64,000 nucleotides of DNA from Pseudomonas bananamidigenes (lineage in GTDB: Bacteria; Pseudomonadota; Gammaproteobacteria; Pseudomonadales; Pseudomonadaceae), in assembly GCF_001679645.1 (NCBI RefSeq), contig NZ_LRUN01000035.1:1-64000 (forward strand), in the 5' to 3' direction. Both the position numbers and the translations under genes were made by a program. Shown here piece by piece: positions 27,168-37,143 of this stretch; position 1 is the first letter of the stretch; each line of letters starts with the position of its first letter. The notes beneath the pieces are model-generated. The model had not been told where the DNA came from and did not search any database. It saw nothing but the letters and a program-made list of their open reading frames with translations.

Positions 27168-30100
27168 ACGGTGCTCCGCAGCTTCCACGTTCAACACACG
27201 ACATACCCTCTTTCACATAACCACTGTTCCCAGCGCTCAGGTTACAGGATGCGCCCTCAAGATCCACGTTTACATCGGCGAGGTTGCCACCATTGGACGT
27301 CGCCACGTTCTTGTGGCCCAAGTGCATGTCATCCGGGTTTGTAGAGGTATGTCCACAACGCCAGCACTTGTAGACACCCACAGGCTTGCTCTTGGCAATA
27401 AGCTTTTTGCGGCAAGCAGACTGCCCTTTCCGACTGCCACCACCGACCTTGCTCGCCGCCATGTCTTGAGCCGATGCTCCATGACCATCTTTCAGTGCGA
27501 CCTTTGACGGGGCTTTTTTCACCAGACCAAGCGGGTCGATCCACTGGGTTGGATTAGGTGCGTATTGGTGAAGGTTGATACCACCAGCCAGGCCTATCGG
27601 ATCCTTCGAGATGAAGCGCCCGACCTGCGGATCGTAGTATCTGTAGCGGTTATAGTGCAGACCCGTTTCATGGTCGTGATATTGCCCCTGGAAACGTATG
27701 GGGTTGGTCAATCCGTGCTGGACAGCAAAACTGGTCTTCTCTTCCTTTACTTGTCCCCACGCCTGGTAACGAGCTGCCCACACCACCTGCCCCTTTTGGT
27801 CTGTCAGCTCGAGGGGAGTCCCCAGATGATCACACTGATACCAGGCCAACACATCGAAGGGTTGCGCCTTCGGCTCATGAGCCCATAACGGGTCATCATC
27901 GAGGCTGTAACTCCCGAGGTACTCAGGCTGACCAACCAAATTGATCGGACTCTGTCGAAGCGCCTGCGCTATGGGTATAAACGTGCCCGGCTCATAAATG
28001 TAATGCACGGTACGCCCGGTACCGCCGTCCATGTCGGCAGGGCTGCTTTCCCACGACAAATTGTCTCCATCCCAGCCGTAGAGTGTCAGGCTGCAACCGA
28101 GCTCACGCTGTATGCGTCCCTGTTCATTTCGATTCCAGTGCGAACCGGCTTCGTGACGATGCTTGAAGTGCGCCGTCGAATTCTTGTAAATCCGACGCCC
28201 CAGCGCATCGTAAGCAAACTCGACAGAGAGACGAGAGTCTTCAAAATGAACCAGTCGATCAAACAAATCCCACCGCAATTGACTGCGGTTGCCATTGTGC
28301 CAACGCAGCGTCTGATTTCCGCGTTCGTCGTATTCATAGTGGGTACCGGCATACTCGCGTATCAGGTTATCCAGAAGCTTGCTGCGTGGAGGATCGAGTT
28401 CCAGAGGCCTGCGTACCTCTGAAGCCTTTTCATCGAGCAGGTTACTGGCCGGGTCGAAAGAGAATGTCTCCAATCCATTACGGCTTACGGCACTGAGCAA
28501 TCGCCCGACCGGATCATAGCGATAGACTGCTGGGCCTCGGCGACTATCGTTGAGCTCCGACAATTGGCCGACAGCGTCATACTTGTATTCGCGCTTGAGC
28601 AATGTGGACTTGTCATCCACTCGCGCCAGTAATTGCTCTTGCAGACGACCAGCAGGGTCCCACTTCTGCGTTTGCAATAAATGGTTGCCCTGATGACGGG
28701 CAACCTCTCGATGCAGGTCGTCACGCTCATACCCGACCAGCTCGTGCTCATCCAGACGCAGCGCAAGCAAGTGGCCACTGCCATAGGTCAGCCAACTGAC
28801 ACGGTGACCGTCTGGGCGAGTCGTCGCAACGCATTGATTGAGCACGTCATACTCATGCTTCCAGATAGCAACTGTCGGCTGCTCAAGACCCAGATAGTGC
28901 TGGTGCTCTCTCGTCAGATTGCCCGCCGGATCATAGAACCACTGCAGGCGGCTCTGATCGTTCGTGGCCATGACCATGTTTCCATTGCCGTCGTAAGCAA
29001 AGGTCTCGCTTTGAGCTGTCTCGCCAAGACTCGCGTGACGCCCGATCAATCGTCCCTTCGGATCGAACGTCATTGAGATAACGCGCTCTGCGGATACAGC
29101 CTGAGCCAATCGGCCAGTTTCGGGATCGTACTGATATCGAGTCGTGCGACCGTCGAACCCCGTCTCCTCAAGGAGTCGTCCTACCGGATCGTAATGGAAC
29201 TGGGTACGTTGATTGTTCTCGTTTTCGAGTGCCACCAGGCGTCCCAGCCGATCCCAGCGATAACTGAGACTCTGTTCGCAAGCATCGACTCTCTCGGCGA
29301 TCAACCCCGCTGCCGTGTAAGTCCAGGTCGTGCAGCGATCCAGGCCATCAACATGGGTCAGCAAACGCCCTTCGGCGTCTCGTTTAAAGTGTTCTTCAGT
29401 TTTATCGGAATGCGTAACAAGTACAACATGTCCCGACTCGTACTGGTATTCAGTACTCTGTCCCGCTGCATCAGTGAAGCAGATCATCTGACCGCGTTCG
29501 TTGTATTCCCAGGCACTGGCCTTACCCGAACAGTCTGTGTATTTCAGCAACAAGCCTGCATCGTTGTATTCGAGTTTCTTTTCGTTGCCATTGGCGTCCT
29601 TGATAGCAACAGGTCGACCAGCCTTGTCATAGGCATACTCCGTCTTATTGCCCAATGGATCGACGGACTCCACCAGATTTCCAGCGTCATCGTAGGCGCG
29701 TTCCCACCGCCCCCCTTCAGCATCGCTGATCTTGATCAACTGATTCTGATCGTCATAAGCATAGTGAGCCACACTTCCGTCGGGACTTATGTGCTCGAGC
29801 AAGTTACCTCGCTCGTCATAACTGTAACGTTCAGTACTTCCGTCGGTATGAACGTGACGAATCACATTTTTGGCTTCATCGCGGAAGAACCACTCCGATC
29901 GTTCGTCCGGATATCGAATTCGATAGGTGTAACCCAAAATGTCGTAGTAGTGCCAAGTCTCATTGCCGTGTGCGTCAGTAACGTACGTGAGACGAATGTT
30001 TTCGTCCCAATCCAGGCGAGTATCGAAACTGCCGTCGTCAGCCCATTCGCGAACAGCTTTAGCATCAGCGGTGTGCCCTTGCCATTGCAGATTCATGCCA

Positions 30101-31842
30101 CGGCCGGTGCGATCGGTATATCGGGTAAGTAGATGGTGTTGGTATTGGTATTCCCAGGCCGCCCCGTTCTCATCTTGTGCCTGAACCAAGTCCCCGAAGT
30201 CATCGTACTGATAGCTGCAGAGTTGCCGCCGGGGTGAACCATCGCAAATTTCCCAGAGGCCTGTTATCCGGCCATGGTCGTCGATGAGAGTACCTACATG
30301 TAGGAGAACCTGAGTCACGTCATCCTGATAAGTGATCAGATCTGAAAGAACAGAGACATCACCGTGGCGATGCTCGTAATGCAGCATCAACCCGGCACCA
30401 TTACGCATCACCACATTCGTCAGCCAGTAACTGCGACCACGGCGCACATAGGTTTCTTTTCGCTCGAAACCAAAGCAAACCAAAAGTTGATCTTCGCTCA
30501 AGCGTACGAGTGTGACGTTTTCAACGGCGTTATATTGGAATTGGCCAACTTTGGGCAATGGGAAGTCAATACTTCGACCGTCGGCGCCAAAAAACACTAA
30601 TCCGTCGCCCCGACAGTCAAACCGGGTGGAAAACTCCGTCACCCACCGTGCTCCCAACTCGCTCGTGTCAAATGCATCAAATCGAGAGCTGTAAGTACGC
30701 ACCCATTCAATCGGGAATGGACCGGGCAGGCTGAAGTCGGTGTGGCTCAAGGATTCTGAGCCCAGTGCAAAGTTGATACTGTTGCAAGTACCGGTACAGC
30801 AACCGTTCTTATCCCCCTTCGCGGCCTGACTTGCCGGGCTTTCCTTACTGCTCGCGCCCAGTTGACCATCAGTACCCTGACGTTGAGCTTTACTGGTCGC
30901 ACCCGGTTTGACACTGGCGCTCTGTCCATGAGCATTACGCTTGCGCCAGCTGGCAACGGCCCCAGTCAGCATGACGAGCAACCAACCGATCGAATGCTGG
31001 ACACCTGGGTCACTCAGCTTGGTCAGTTGACCGCGCAGTTCCGGCCCCATTGCTCGCAAGGTAGAGGTATGGCTCAGTACCAGGTGTTTGACCTCGTCAG
31101 GCATCAGAGCCCGCGAGGCGCTATTGGCCAGCCCTTTACCAGCAGCTTTGTATGCGCTGAATACCGCTCCGAAAATGTTGCCTATGGCAGCCTTCGGATC
31201 ACTGAGCAGTTTGTCGCCAGCAGCGCTGATCTGCTTCTTCGCAGCCTGCACAGAGCCCTTTGTATCGAGCTCACCTTTGACAACGGTTTCAAGTCCTTTC
31301 GCAATCTCGTTGATCGCACTCTCACCAAGCTTGCCTGCATCAGAAAGTATGCCGGCCAACTTTCCCTGGGCCTGTTTCGCGAAGTCGTCAATAGTACCGA
31401 CGATCGTGGCATTCAGATGACCAATCAAGACTTCGATCAATGAGTCGCCGAGCAACATCTTTGCGCTGCTACGCAACTCCTGTCTAACCAGGAACAGCGT
31501 GGGCCGCAGACTCATGCGTGCCGCAGCCATGCTAGGTGGTGCAGGCAGCACACCTATCAAGTTGATGCCCAGACTGACCCAATCGAGCACTTCGCGCTTT
31601 TTGCTCTTGGATAACGTAACGATGTCACCCAATGCGTCGACCAGCGCCATGATGTTGCCAACCACAGGCAACGAGCCCGCAACGTTTTTAATCCGGTCAA
31701 GCGTAACAACACCTCCGCTGATGGATTGGAGCCAGGCATCGAATTTAGCCGCTCCGCGTCCAACATCCTTTGCGTCGATAACATTGAGCGGAACGACGGC
31801 AACCTGAGGCTCACGTTTCACAACAGCAGTTTCAGTGGTCAT
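27157..31842 (-). CDS. Rhs effector with C-terminal HNH-like toxin
   Basis: A 1561-aa Rhs protein. Residues 1-340 form an alanine-rich helical N-terminal domain without PAAR motif. DUF6531 begins around the CCTGTCNSINFALGSESLS stretch, followed by the RHS/YD repeat shell (many G-R-L-x-x-Y-x-Y-D copies). The shell ends in the cleavage motif DPLGL (residues 1436-1440). The variable tip (121 aa) has a CWRC knuckle, HLGH and EGASCNLSAGNSG, a Cys/His pattern of a zinc-supported HNH-type nuclease; its substrate is not known. Start ATG overlaps the vgrG stop as ATGA. GC is lower than in flanking genes. Confidence 0.9.
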   Translation of the reverse strand: MTTETAVVKREPQVAVVPLNVIDAKDVGRGAAKFDAWLQSISGGVVTLDRIKNVAGSLPVVGNIMALVDALGDIVTLSKSKKREVLDWVSLGINLIGVLPAPPSMAAARMSLRPTLFLVRQELRSSAKMLLGDSLIEVLIGHLNATIVGTIDDFAKQAQGKLAGILSDAGKLGESAINEIAKGLETVVKGELDTKGSVQAAKKQISAAGDKLLSDPKAAIGNIFGAVFSAYKAAGKGLANSASRALMPDEVKHLVLSHTSTLRAMGPELRGQLTKLSDPGVQHSIGWLLVMLTGAVASWRKRNAHGQSASVKPGATSKAQRQGTDGQLGASSKESPASQAAKGDKNGCCTGTCNSINFALGSESLSHTDFSLPGPFPIEWVRTYSSRFDAFDTSELGARWVTEFSTRFDCRGDGLVFFGADGRSIDFPLPKVGQFQYNAVENVTLVRLSEDQLLVCFGFERKETYVRRGRSYWLTNVVMRNGAGLMLHYEHRHGDVSVLSDLITYQDDVTQVLLHVGTLIDDHGRITGLWEICDGSPRRQLCSYQYDDFGDLVQAQDENGAAWEYQYQHHLLTRYTDRTGRGMNLQWQGHTADAKAVREWADDGSFDTRLDWDENIRLTYVTDAHGNETWHYYDILGYTYRIRYPDERSEWFFRDEAKNVIRHVHTDGSTERYSYDERGNLLEHISPDGSVAHYAYDDQNQLIKISDAEGGRWERAYDDAGNLVESVDPLGNKTEYAYDKAGRPVAIKDANGNEKKLEYNDAGLLLKYTDCSGKASAWEYNERGQMICFTDAAGQSTEYQYESGHVVLVTHSDKTEEHFKRDAEGRLLTHVDGLDRCTTWTYTAAGLIAERVDACEQSLSYRWDRLGRLVALENENNQRTQFHYDPVGRLLEETGFDGRTTRYQYDPETGRLAQAVSAERVISMTFDPKGRLIGRHASLGETAQSETFAYDGNGNMVMATNDQSRLQWFYDPAGNLTREHQHYLGLEQPTVAIWKHEYDVLNQCVATTRPDGHRVSWLTYGSGHLLALRLDEHELVGYERDDLHREVARHQGNHLLQTQKWDPAGRLQEQLLARVDDKSTLLKREYKYDAVGQLSELNDSRRGPAVYRYDPVGRLLSAVSRNGLETFSFDPASNLLDEKASEVRRPLELDPPRSKLLDNLIREYAGTHYEYDERGNQTLRWHNGNRSQLRWDLFDRLVHFEDSRLSVEFAYDALGRRIYKNSTAHFKHRHEAGSHWNRNEQGRIQRELGCSLTLYGWDGDNLSWESSPADMDGGTGRTVHYIYEPGTFIPIAQALRQSPINLVGQPEYLGSYSLDDDPLWAHEPKAQPFDVLAWYQCDHLGTPLELTDQKGQVVWAARYQAWGQVKEEKTSFAVQHGLTNPIRFQGQYHDHETGLHYNRYRYYDPQVGRFISKDPIGLAGGINLHQYAPNPTQWIDPLGLVKKAPSKVALKDGHGASAQDMAASKVGGGSRKGQSACRKKLIAKSKPVGVYKCWRCGHTSTNPDDMHLGHKNVATSNGGNLADVNVDLEGASCNLSAGNSGYVKEGMSCVERGSCGAPYGR

Positions 31843-34745
31843 GACAGCATCTCACCCGCCGGCAGGCCCGGGGTTTTAATAGAAGTTTTTGGCAGGGCTG
31901 GAGCCGGAAGCGTTGGCAACTTGCCCGCCTTGCTCGCCGCCCCGAGAATCCCCGACGCACTCGGCATCGCCGCACTCGCCAGCTTCGGCAACCCGGCCGC
32001 CCCACCCTGAATCACGCCTTTCACCTGCTGCGCCGTTTGCATAGTGCCTTGCGCGGTCTGCATCGCATTCATCCCTGTTTGCACCATGCCCTTACCCTTC
32101 TCCAAAACATCCCAGTTCTTGCTCGGCAACGCCTGCGCCACCATCGCCTGCACCTGACTCGGCACATCTTCTGCACCCGGCGGACTCAACGGCCACTCCG
32201 GCTTGCCGATGTAGCTGCCCTCACTCCAGGTGTCTGCCGGATCCTGGCCGAAGAGGACACGGGCCGGGCCCGGCGCGGCGCCGGCAACGCTGGCGAAGCC
32301 CTTGGCGTCGAGCTTGCCCTTGATGCTTTTGCCCAGCGCATCGATGACTTCGTAGTCGCCTTCCTTGATGCCTTGACGCCCGGCGTACTGGTTGAACAGC
32401 TCAAGATTGCCCTTGCCCGGTTTCGGCGGTTCCGGGAACACGCCGGCCAGACTTTTGGCGCCGGTGTAGGCGAAGTTCGCCGCGTGGGCGGTGTACGGGC
32501 CGCTGGTGGCGTGGGTGATGCCGCCGGCGTTGTAGGTCGTGGCGCTGCCGCCGCCCTGGATCACCAGTTCGGTTTTGGCGGTGATGGTGATGCGGTCAGC
32601 GTTGGCGGTGATGTTGAGTTTGGCCAGCAGGTTGATGCTGTCCTTCAGTGCCTTGACGTCGATGTCGCCGGAGGCCGCCACCAGACGCCAGCCCATGCTC
32701 TGCACGAACAGGCGCATGCCGCGGCTGGCACTGGCGAGCAGGCGTTTGCCGATGGAAAAACTGGTGTGCCCGGTGCTGCTCAGCGCCAGGTGTTCGCCGG
32801 TGGCGATGTGGCTGGAGCGTGGCGTGGTCAGGGCGATGCCGGCCGGGCTCGCCAACACCAGATGCGGTTCGGTGAACTCGGGGAATTCGTTGGCGGTAAG
32901 GTTCGCTGGTCCCGAACCGAGCACCCCTTGATGCTGGGCGTGCAGGGCTTTGGCCACGTCGTCCTGGTCGCCGGCCTCTTGGGCTTGCAGCTCTTTGGCC
33001 TGCGTGGCGAAACCGTCCTGTTGATCGCTGGCGGTGGCCAGGCGCTCGGCTGTTTCCGGCAGGTCCTTGTGATGTTTCGATTCGTTCGGGCGCGGCTCGG
33101 TGGTGATCAGCAGACCGGCACCGGCACGCACCGCGCCATGGCGGTCGGTGCGCAGTTCGAAACCTTCGCCCCGTGGCTGGCCGCCGCTTGGGCGCGGGTG
33201 GGTCAGGTAACCCAGGTTGATCGCACTCGCACCGTGATCACTGCGCAGCGCGATGCTGATCTCGCTGGTGGTGTCGTCGATGCGCAGTTCGTTGGCGCGG
33301 CTGCCCTTGTATTCCTTGCTCTTGACCGTGGCCAGGGTCTTGAAGTCAGGCAGTTTGTACGGCGGCAGGTTGGCACCGTGGTACAGGCAACCGGTGATCA
33401 GCGGCTGGTCGGGGTCGCCTTCTAGGAAGGTGATCAGCACTTCCATGCCGACCCGCGGAATGTTGATCGAGCCAAAGGTTTCGGCGGCCCAACTGGAGGC
33501 CACGCGCATCCAGCAGGTGGTCTTGTCGTCGTGCTGGCCTTCGCGGTCCCAGAAGAACTGCACCTTCACCCGGCCGTACTGGTCGCAGAAGATTTCTTCA
33601 CCTTCCGGGCCGGTGACCACGGCGCTTTGCGACCCGAGGACCTTGGGTTTCGGATGGTCCAGCGGCGGACGGTACGGCACGTCCCACGGGATCGCGCTGA
33701 AGCGGTTGCGATAACCCTGATGGAAATCGTCCTTGTCGTCGGTGGTGTCGCTGGTCACCGACTCTTCCAGCACTTGCGGCTGCTTGCCTTCGTGGAAGAT
33801 TTCAGTGAGCAGCCAGAGGTCGTTCCACGTCGGGTTGGCGTGGTCGGTCAGGGCCAGAAAATGCCCGGTGACCAGAATCGGCTGGTCGCTGTTGCCCTCG
33901 GCCAGGCGATAGTCGCTGCGGTGGCGTTCGAGGTTGCGGTTGGCCAGGTGCTTGCCGCGCTCGCGGTCCACAAAACGGCCGGGGTAATCGTAGTCTTCCA
34001 GGTCCGGCTGGGCGCTGCTCTTGGCGTCGCTTTCCAGCTCGATCTTCGGTTTGACGAAGTCGTAATCGCGCCGCGTGGTGCGGCTGGTACGGGTGGCCAG
34101 GCGCAGGCCGAAACGCTTGACCACCGGTTTGTCCGCCACCTGCCCGGAGTCTTGCTGATAGGCCACGGGCGCGAGTTTCGGGAACACCGTCTGGTCATCG
34201 CCGAAGGTCAGTTTGTGGCCGCTGGACGTGTGCTGGAAGTGGTAGTGAATCCCCTCCTCTTCGCACAGGCGCTGGACGAAATGCAGGTCCGATTCATCGT
34301 ACTGCGTGCAGTAGACGCGCTCGGGATAGATCGCGCTCAGCTGGAAGTGGTAGTCGCTGGCGAGAATGCCGTGTTCTTCCAGCACCTGGCTGATGATTTG
34401 CTGCACGGTCATCTGCTGGAAGATGCGCTGATTGAAGCGGTGCGCGAGGTACGAAAGCTGCGGGCGCAGGGAAATCTTGTAGCGGGTCAGGCGCTTGCCC
34501 GCCTCGCCCTGGGCGATGCTGTAGATCAGCCCGTGAATCCCTGTGCCGCTCGGCGACAGCTGAAGGAACGCCAGTTTGTGCAGCAGGCTTTCGAGGTTGA
34601 TCGAGGCCTTTTCGCTGACCAGCTCCAGCTCGAATTCAAAGGGCGTGTTGAGGGCTTCTCGACCGGTGAACGACAGCACCTGAAAATCGCTGTTCGCGCC
34701 ATCGATGGTCAGATTGAAATGAGCCTGGTTGGCCGGTGAGAACAT
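31839..34745 (-). CDS. vgrG: T6SS spike protein VgrG (TssI) with adaptor-like tail
   Basis: A 968-aa VgrG. The N-terminal gp27-like part starts FNLTIDGANSDFQVLSFTGRE and contains RVYCTQYDESDLHFVQRLCEEEGIHYHFQ. The gp5/OB part shows DQYGRVKVQFFWDREG and SSWAAETFGSINIPRVGMEV. A DUF2345 stretch follows (about 530-760), then a C-terminal region with a transthyretin-like pattern (YEVIDALGKSIKGKLDAKGF, near residue 790) and a helical tail. Such tails recruit specific effectors, here most likely the Rhs protein. Start ATG 34745 is chosen because it begins the family sequence; it follows GAGGGA. Confidence 0.92.
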   Translation of the reverse strand: MFSPANQAHFNLTIDGANSDFQVLSFTGREALNTPFEFELELVSEKASINLESLLHKLAFLQLSPSGTGIHGLIYSIAQGEAGKRLTRYKISLRPQLSYLAHRFNQRIFQQMTVQQIISQVLEEHGILASDYHFQLSAIYPERVYCTQYDESDLHFVQRLCEEEGIHYHFQHTSSGHKLTFGDDQTVFPKLAPVAYQQDSGQVADKPVVKRFGLRLATRTSRTTRRDYDFVKPKIELESDAKSSAQPDLEDYDYPGRFVDRERGKHLANRNLERHRSDYRLAEGNSDQPILVTGHFLALTDHANPTWNDLWLLTEIFHEGKQPQVLEESVTSDTTDDKDDFHQGYRNRFSAIPWDVPYRPPLDHPKPKVLGSQSAVVTGPEGEEIFCDQYGRVKVQFFWDREGQHDDKTTCWMRVASSWAAETFGSINIPRVGMEVLITFLEGDPDQPLITGCLYHGANLPPYKLPDFKTLATVKSKEYKGSRANELRIDDTTSEISIALRSDHGASAINLGYLTHPRPSGGQPRGEGFELRTDRHGAVRAGAGLLITTEPRPNESKHHKDLPETAERLATASDQQDGFATQAKELQAQEAGDQDDVAKALHAQHQGVLGSGPANLTANEFPEFTEPHLVLASPAGIALTTPRSSHIATGEHLALSSTGHTSFSIGKRLLASASRGMRLFVQSMGWRLVAASGDIDVKALKDSINLLAKLNITANADRITITAKTELVIQGGGSATTYNAGGITHATSGPYTAHAANFAYTGAKSLAGVFPEPPKPGKGNLELFNQYAGRQGIKEGDYEVIDALGKSIKGKLDAKGFASVAGAAPGPARVLFGQDPADTWSEGSYIGKPEWPLSPPGAEDVPSQVQAMVAQALPSKNWDVLEKGKGMVQTGMNAMQTAQGTMQTAQQVKGVIQGGAAGLPKLASAAMPSASGILGAASKAGKLPTLPAPALPKTSIKTPGLPAGEMLS

Positions 34746-34826
34746 TCCCTTGTCCCTCGCACAGTGCTGCGACACACGCCCGATCAATAAGGATCCGACG
34801 GTAAAAACACTTTCAGTCGTAAAGAC

Positions 34827-34853
34827 GCCTCGACCGGCAAAACCGGCCGAGGC
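34827..34853. promoter_or_regulatory. Hairpin between hcp and vgrG
   Basis: GCCTCGACCGG and CCGGCCGAGGC surround a CAAAA loop. It lacks a clear U-tract, so it may be a weak attenuator or mRNA stabiliser that sets hcp above vgrG expression. Inferred. Confidence 0.35.
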
Positions 34854-34873
34854 GGTACAACCGTCAGCCGTAA

Positions 34874-35389
34874 TTAAACGACTGGAGCACGCCAGTCATC
34901 GGAACCCGAAGTACCGGATACTTCGTGGGTCCAGGTGATTTTGCGGTAGGTGAACTGCACTTCTTCCAGGTGGGTGAAGTGGGCGTTCGATGGGTCCTGG
35001 CAGTTGTGCATCTTGTTGTTGATGGCGACGATGATCGCGTCTTCCAGTTTGGTGGTGTAGTAGTGCTCTTGAGTACCTTGAGCCGAAGTGCGGTACCACT
35101 GGATGACGATTTCGCTCATGCGCTCGCCGGAGGTCAGAGCAGCTTGCAGCAGAGGCGAAGCCTTGTCGTAGACCTTGGTGATGATCACTGGCTTGTGAAC
35201 GCGCTGACCGGTTGGCTGACCGGACTGTGGGTCACGCGGGATGATCACGTCGTGGCTGAACGCCTGAACCATGACCTGGTCTTCGTGACCTTCCTGGTAG
35301 GTGTTGCCAACGGAGTCGGCGGTGAAAGCGCCGGCAGTGATCAGGCCTTGTTTTTCGCCGGTAACCGACATGTACGCTGGTGTTGCCAT
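34874..35389 (-). CDS. hcp: T6SS tube protein Hcp (TssD)
   Basis: A 171-aa Hcp family protein: MATPAYMSVTGEKQGLITAG at the start, the DQVMVQAFSHDVIIPRDPQSGQPTGQRVHKPVIITKVYDKASPLL body and the VQFTYRKITWTHEVSGTSGSDDWRAPVV end are characteristic. Hcp hexamers stack into the inner tube of the T6SS and chaperone small effectors. AAGGAGAG lies 6 bases before ATG. The gene opens the orphan cluster hcp-vgrG-rhs-immunity-PAAR; no structural T6SS genes are in the window. Confidence 0.95.
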   Translation of the reverse strand: MATPAYMSVTGEKQGLITAGAFTADSVGNTYQEGHEDQVMVQAFSHDVIIPRDPQSGQPTGQRVHKPVIITKVYDKASPLLQAALTSGERMSEIVIQWYRTSAQGTQEHYYTTKLEDAIIVAINNKMHNCQDPSNAHFTHLEEVQFTYRKITWTHEVSGTSGSDDWRAPVV

Positions 35390-35555
35390 GGGATGCTCTC
35401 CTTGCTCAAAAGACAGGACCGGACGGCGTGATTGCCTGTCCAGGCGGCAAAGGAGGAATCAAAAGTCATACCAGCAATCACATGGCCATTACCCATCAAG
35501 GGCTTACGAACTTCGTGTGGGAATTCTCCAATTTTTTCTGTAGGAAACAGCGAAA

Positions 35556-35684
35556 AAGTGCGCAAGAAGTTGCGCAGCACTGTGCAACTTCTTGCGCACT
35601 TGGCTGGAGGCCTTGATCGGCAGGGTATGCCGGAGATTTGACCGTGGTTTTATTACGGGTAACTGCGCAACTTTTTGCGCACTT
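35556..35684. promoter_or_regulatory. Three TGCGCAA-N4-TTGCGCA dyads between hcp and an aldo/keto reductase
   Basis: In the 432-bp gap 35390-35821, three 18-bp dyads occur: TGCGCAAGAAGTTGCGCA (35559-35576), TGTGCAACTTCTTGCGCA (35581-35598, 22 bp on) and TGCGCAACTTTTTGCGCA (35664-35681). The first two also form an 18-bp inverted repeat (35556-35573 with 35584-35601). They are 170-290 bp upstream of hcp and 140-260 bp upstream of the reductase. They look like operators of one regulator, or an element family. The rest of the gap holds no gene. Confidence 0.55.
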
Positions 35685-35821
35685 CCAAAACGCCCTTTCA
35701 ATACATCGGAACAACAGAACCTCACCATAGTCGCCTCAACGGGCCGACACGCCTCATTTGGAACTCATGGGCTATCCTGCTGCCACTTAAAGGTATCGAC
35801 CGTTTCAGAAAGGAGGTTTGA

Positions 35822-36643
35822 ATGCGTACCCTCGAACTGGCTGGCGTGCAGGTTCCGGTGATTGGCCAGGGCACCTGGCGCATGGGCGAAGACCGCTCGG
35901 CGCACAAGCATGAAGTGGCGGCCCTGCGCAGCGGCATCGAACTGGGCATGACCCTGATCGACACCGCCGAAATGTACGCCGAGGGCGGTGCCGAAAGCGT
36001 GGTTGGCGAAGCCATCGCCGGCCTGCGCGATCAGGTGTTCCTGGTCAGCAAGGTCTACCCGCACAACGCCAGCCGCAAAGGCATTCCCCAGGCTTGCGAA
36101 CGCAGCCTGCGCCGGCTCGACACCGACTATATCGACCTTTATCTGCTGCATTGGCGCGGCCAGTATCCACTGGAGGAAACCGTCGAAGCCTTCGAGCGAT
36201 TGCGCGAGGACGGCAAGATCGGTCGCTGGGGCGTGTCGAATTTCGATGTCGACGATCTCGAAGAACTGTCTTCATCGGCCTGCGCGACCAATCAGGTGCT
36301 TTACAACCTCGAAGAACGCGGCATCGAATTCGATCTGCTTCCATGGTGCCAGCACCAGCGCATGCCGTTGATGGCGTACTGTCCGATCGGCCAGGGCGGC
36401 GCCATGCTGGCCGAGCCGGTGCTGCAACGGATTGCCGCTCGTCACGGCGTGACCCCGGCACAGGTTTCGCTGGCGTGGATTCTGAGTCAGGATGGCGTGA
36501 TCGCGATTCCCAAGGCCGTGCGCCCGGAACATGTGCAGCTCAATGCACAGGCGGCGCAACTGCAGCTCGATGCCGGGGATCTGGCGGCGCTGGACCAGGC
36601 GTTTCATGCGCCACAACGCAAGCAGCGGCTGGCCATGGTCTGA
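35822..36643 (+). CDS. Aldo/keto reductase
   Basis: A 273-aa NADPH-dependent reductase with the (beta/alpha)8 fold. Catalytic tetrad residues are visible as LIDTAEMYAEGG (Asp, Tyr), VFLVSKVYP (Lys) and LYLLHWRG (His). The C-terminal AIPKAVRPEHVQLNAQA is the cofactor-phosphate-binding loop. It reduces carbonyl compounds; the true substrate is unknown. A strong AAAGGAGG precedes the ATG. It is the first gene of a small plus-strand group with DUF1810, 29 bases away. Confidence 0.88.
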   Translation: MRTLELAGVQVPVIGQGTWRMGEDRSAHKHEVAALRSGIELGMTLIDTAEMYAEGGAESVVGEAIAGLRDQVFLVSKVYPHNASRKGIPQACERSLRRLDTDYIDLYLLHWRGQYPLEETVEAFERLREDGKIGRWGVSNFDVDDLEELSSSACATNQVLYNLEERGIEFDLLPWCQHQRMPLMAYCPIGQGGAMLAEPVLQRIAARHGVTPAQVSLAWILSQDGVIAIPKAVRPEHVQLNAQAAQLQLDAGDLAALDQAFHAPQRKQRLAMV

Positions 36644-36672
36644 GCCACCGCCAACGGGCAGAGGGCTTCGCC

Positions 36673-37143
36673 ATGAGAAGCACTGATGAGTACGACCCGT
36701 TCAACCTGCAACGCTTTGTCCAGGCCCAGGACCCGGTGTTCGAACGGGTCCAGCGCGAACTCGGCGAAGGCCGCAAGCGCAGTCACTGGATGTGGTTTGT
36801 GTTTCCGCAGTTCGCCGGGCTCGGGGGCAGCGAGATGTCGCGACGCTACGCCATCGGCTCGGCCGGTGAGGCCAGGGCCTACCTGGCCCACGGACTGCTC
36901 GGCGCCCGGCTGCGCACCTGCACGCAACTGGTGCTGAATGTGCAGCAACGTTCGATCGCCGAGATTTTCGGCCATCCGGACGACCTGAAATTCCACTCAT
37001 CGATGACCCTGTTCGCCCAGTTCGCCGATGGAAGCAGCCCCTGTCATCAGGCGCTGGAGCGCTATTTCCACGGCATACAGGACGAATGGACGCTGCAACT
37101 GCTGGACTCAAAACAGACCCAGTTGCCCCCCGATCAGGGTTGA
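36673..37143 (+). CDS. DUF1810 family protein
   Basis: A 156-aa protein with the DUF1810 signature: [19 protein letters not shown] near the start, [16 protein letters not shown] and [19 protein letters not shown] in the middle, and [14 protein letters not shown] before the end. Soluble; function unknown, though family members are found near stress and carbohydrate genes. ATG follows GAGGG by 7 bases. Its 3' end overlaps that of the convergent polB gene by 36 bases. Confidence 0.88.
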   Translation: MRSTDEYDPFNLQRFVQAQDPVFERVQRELGEGRKRSHWMWFVFPQFAGLGGSEMSRRYAIGSAGEARAYLAHGLLGARLRTCTQLVLNVQQRSIAEIFGHPDDLKFHSSMTLFAQFADGSSPCHQALERYFHGIQDEWTLQLLDSKQTQLPPDQG

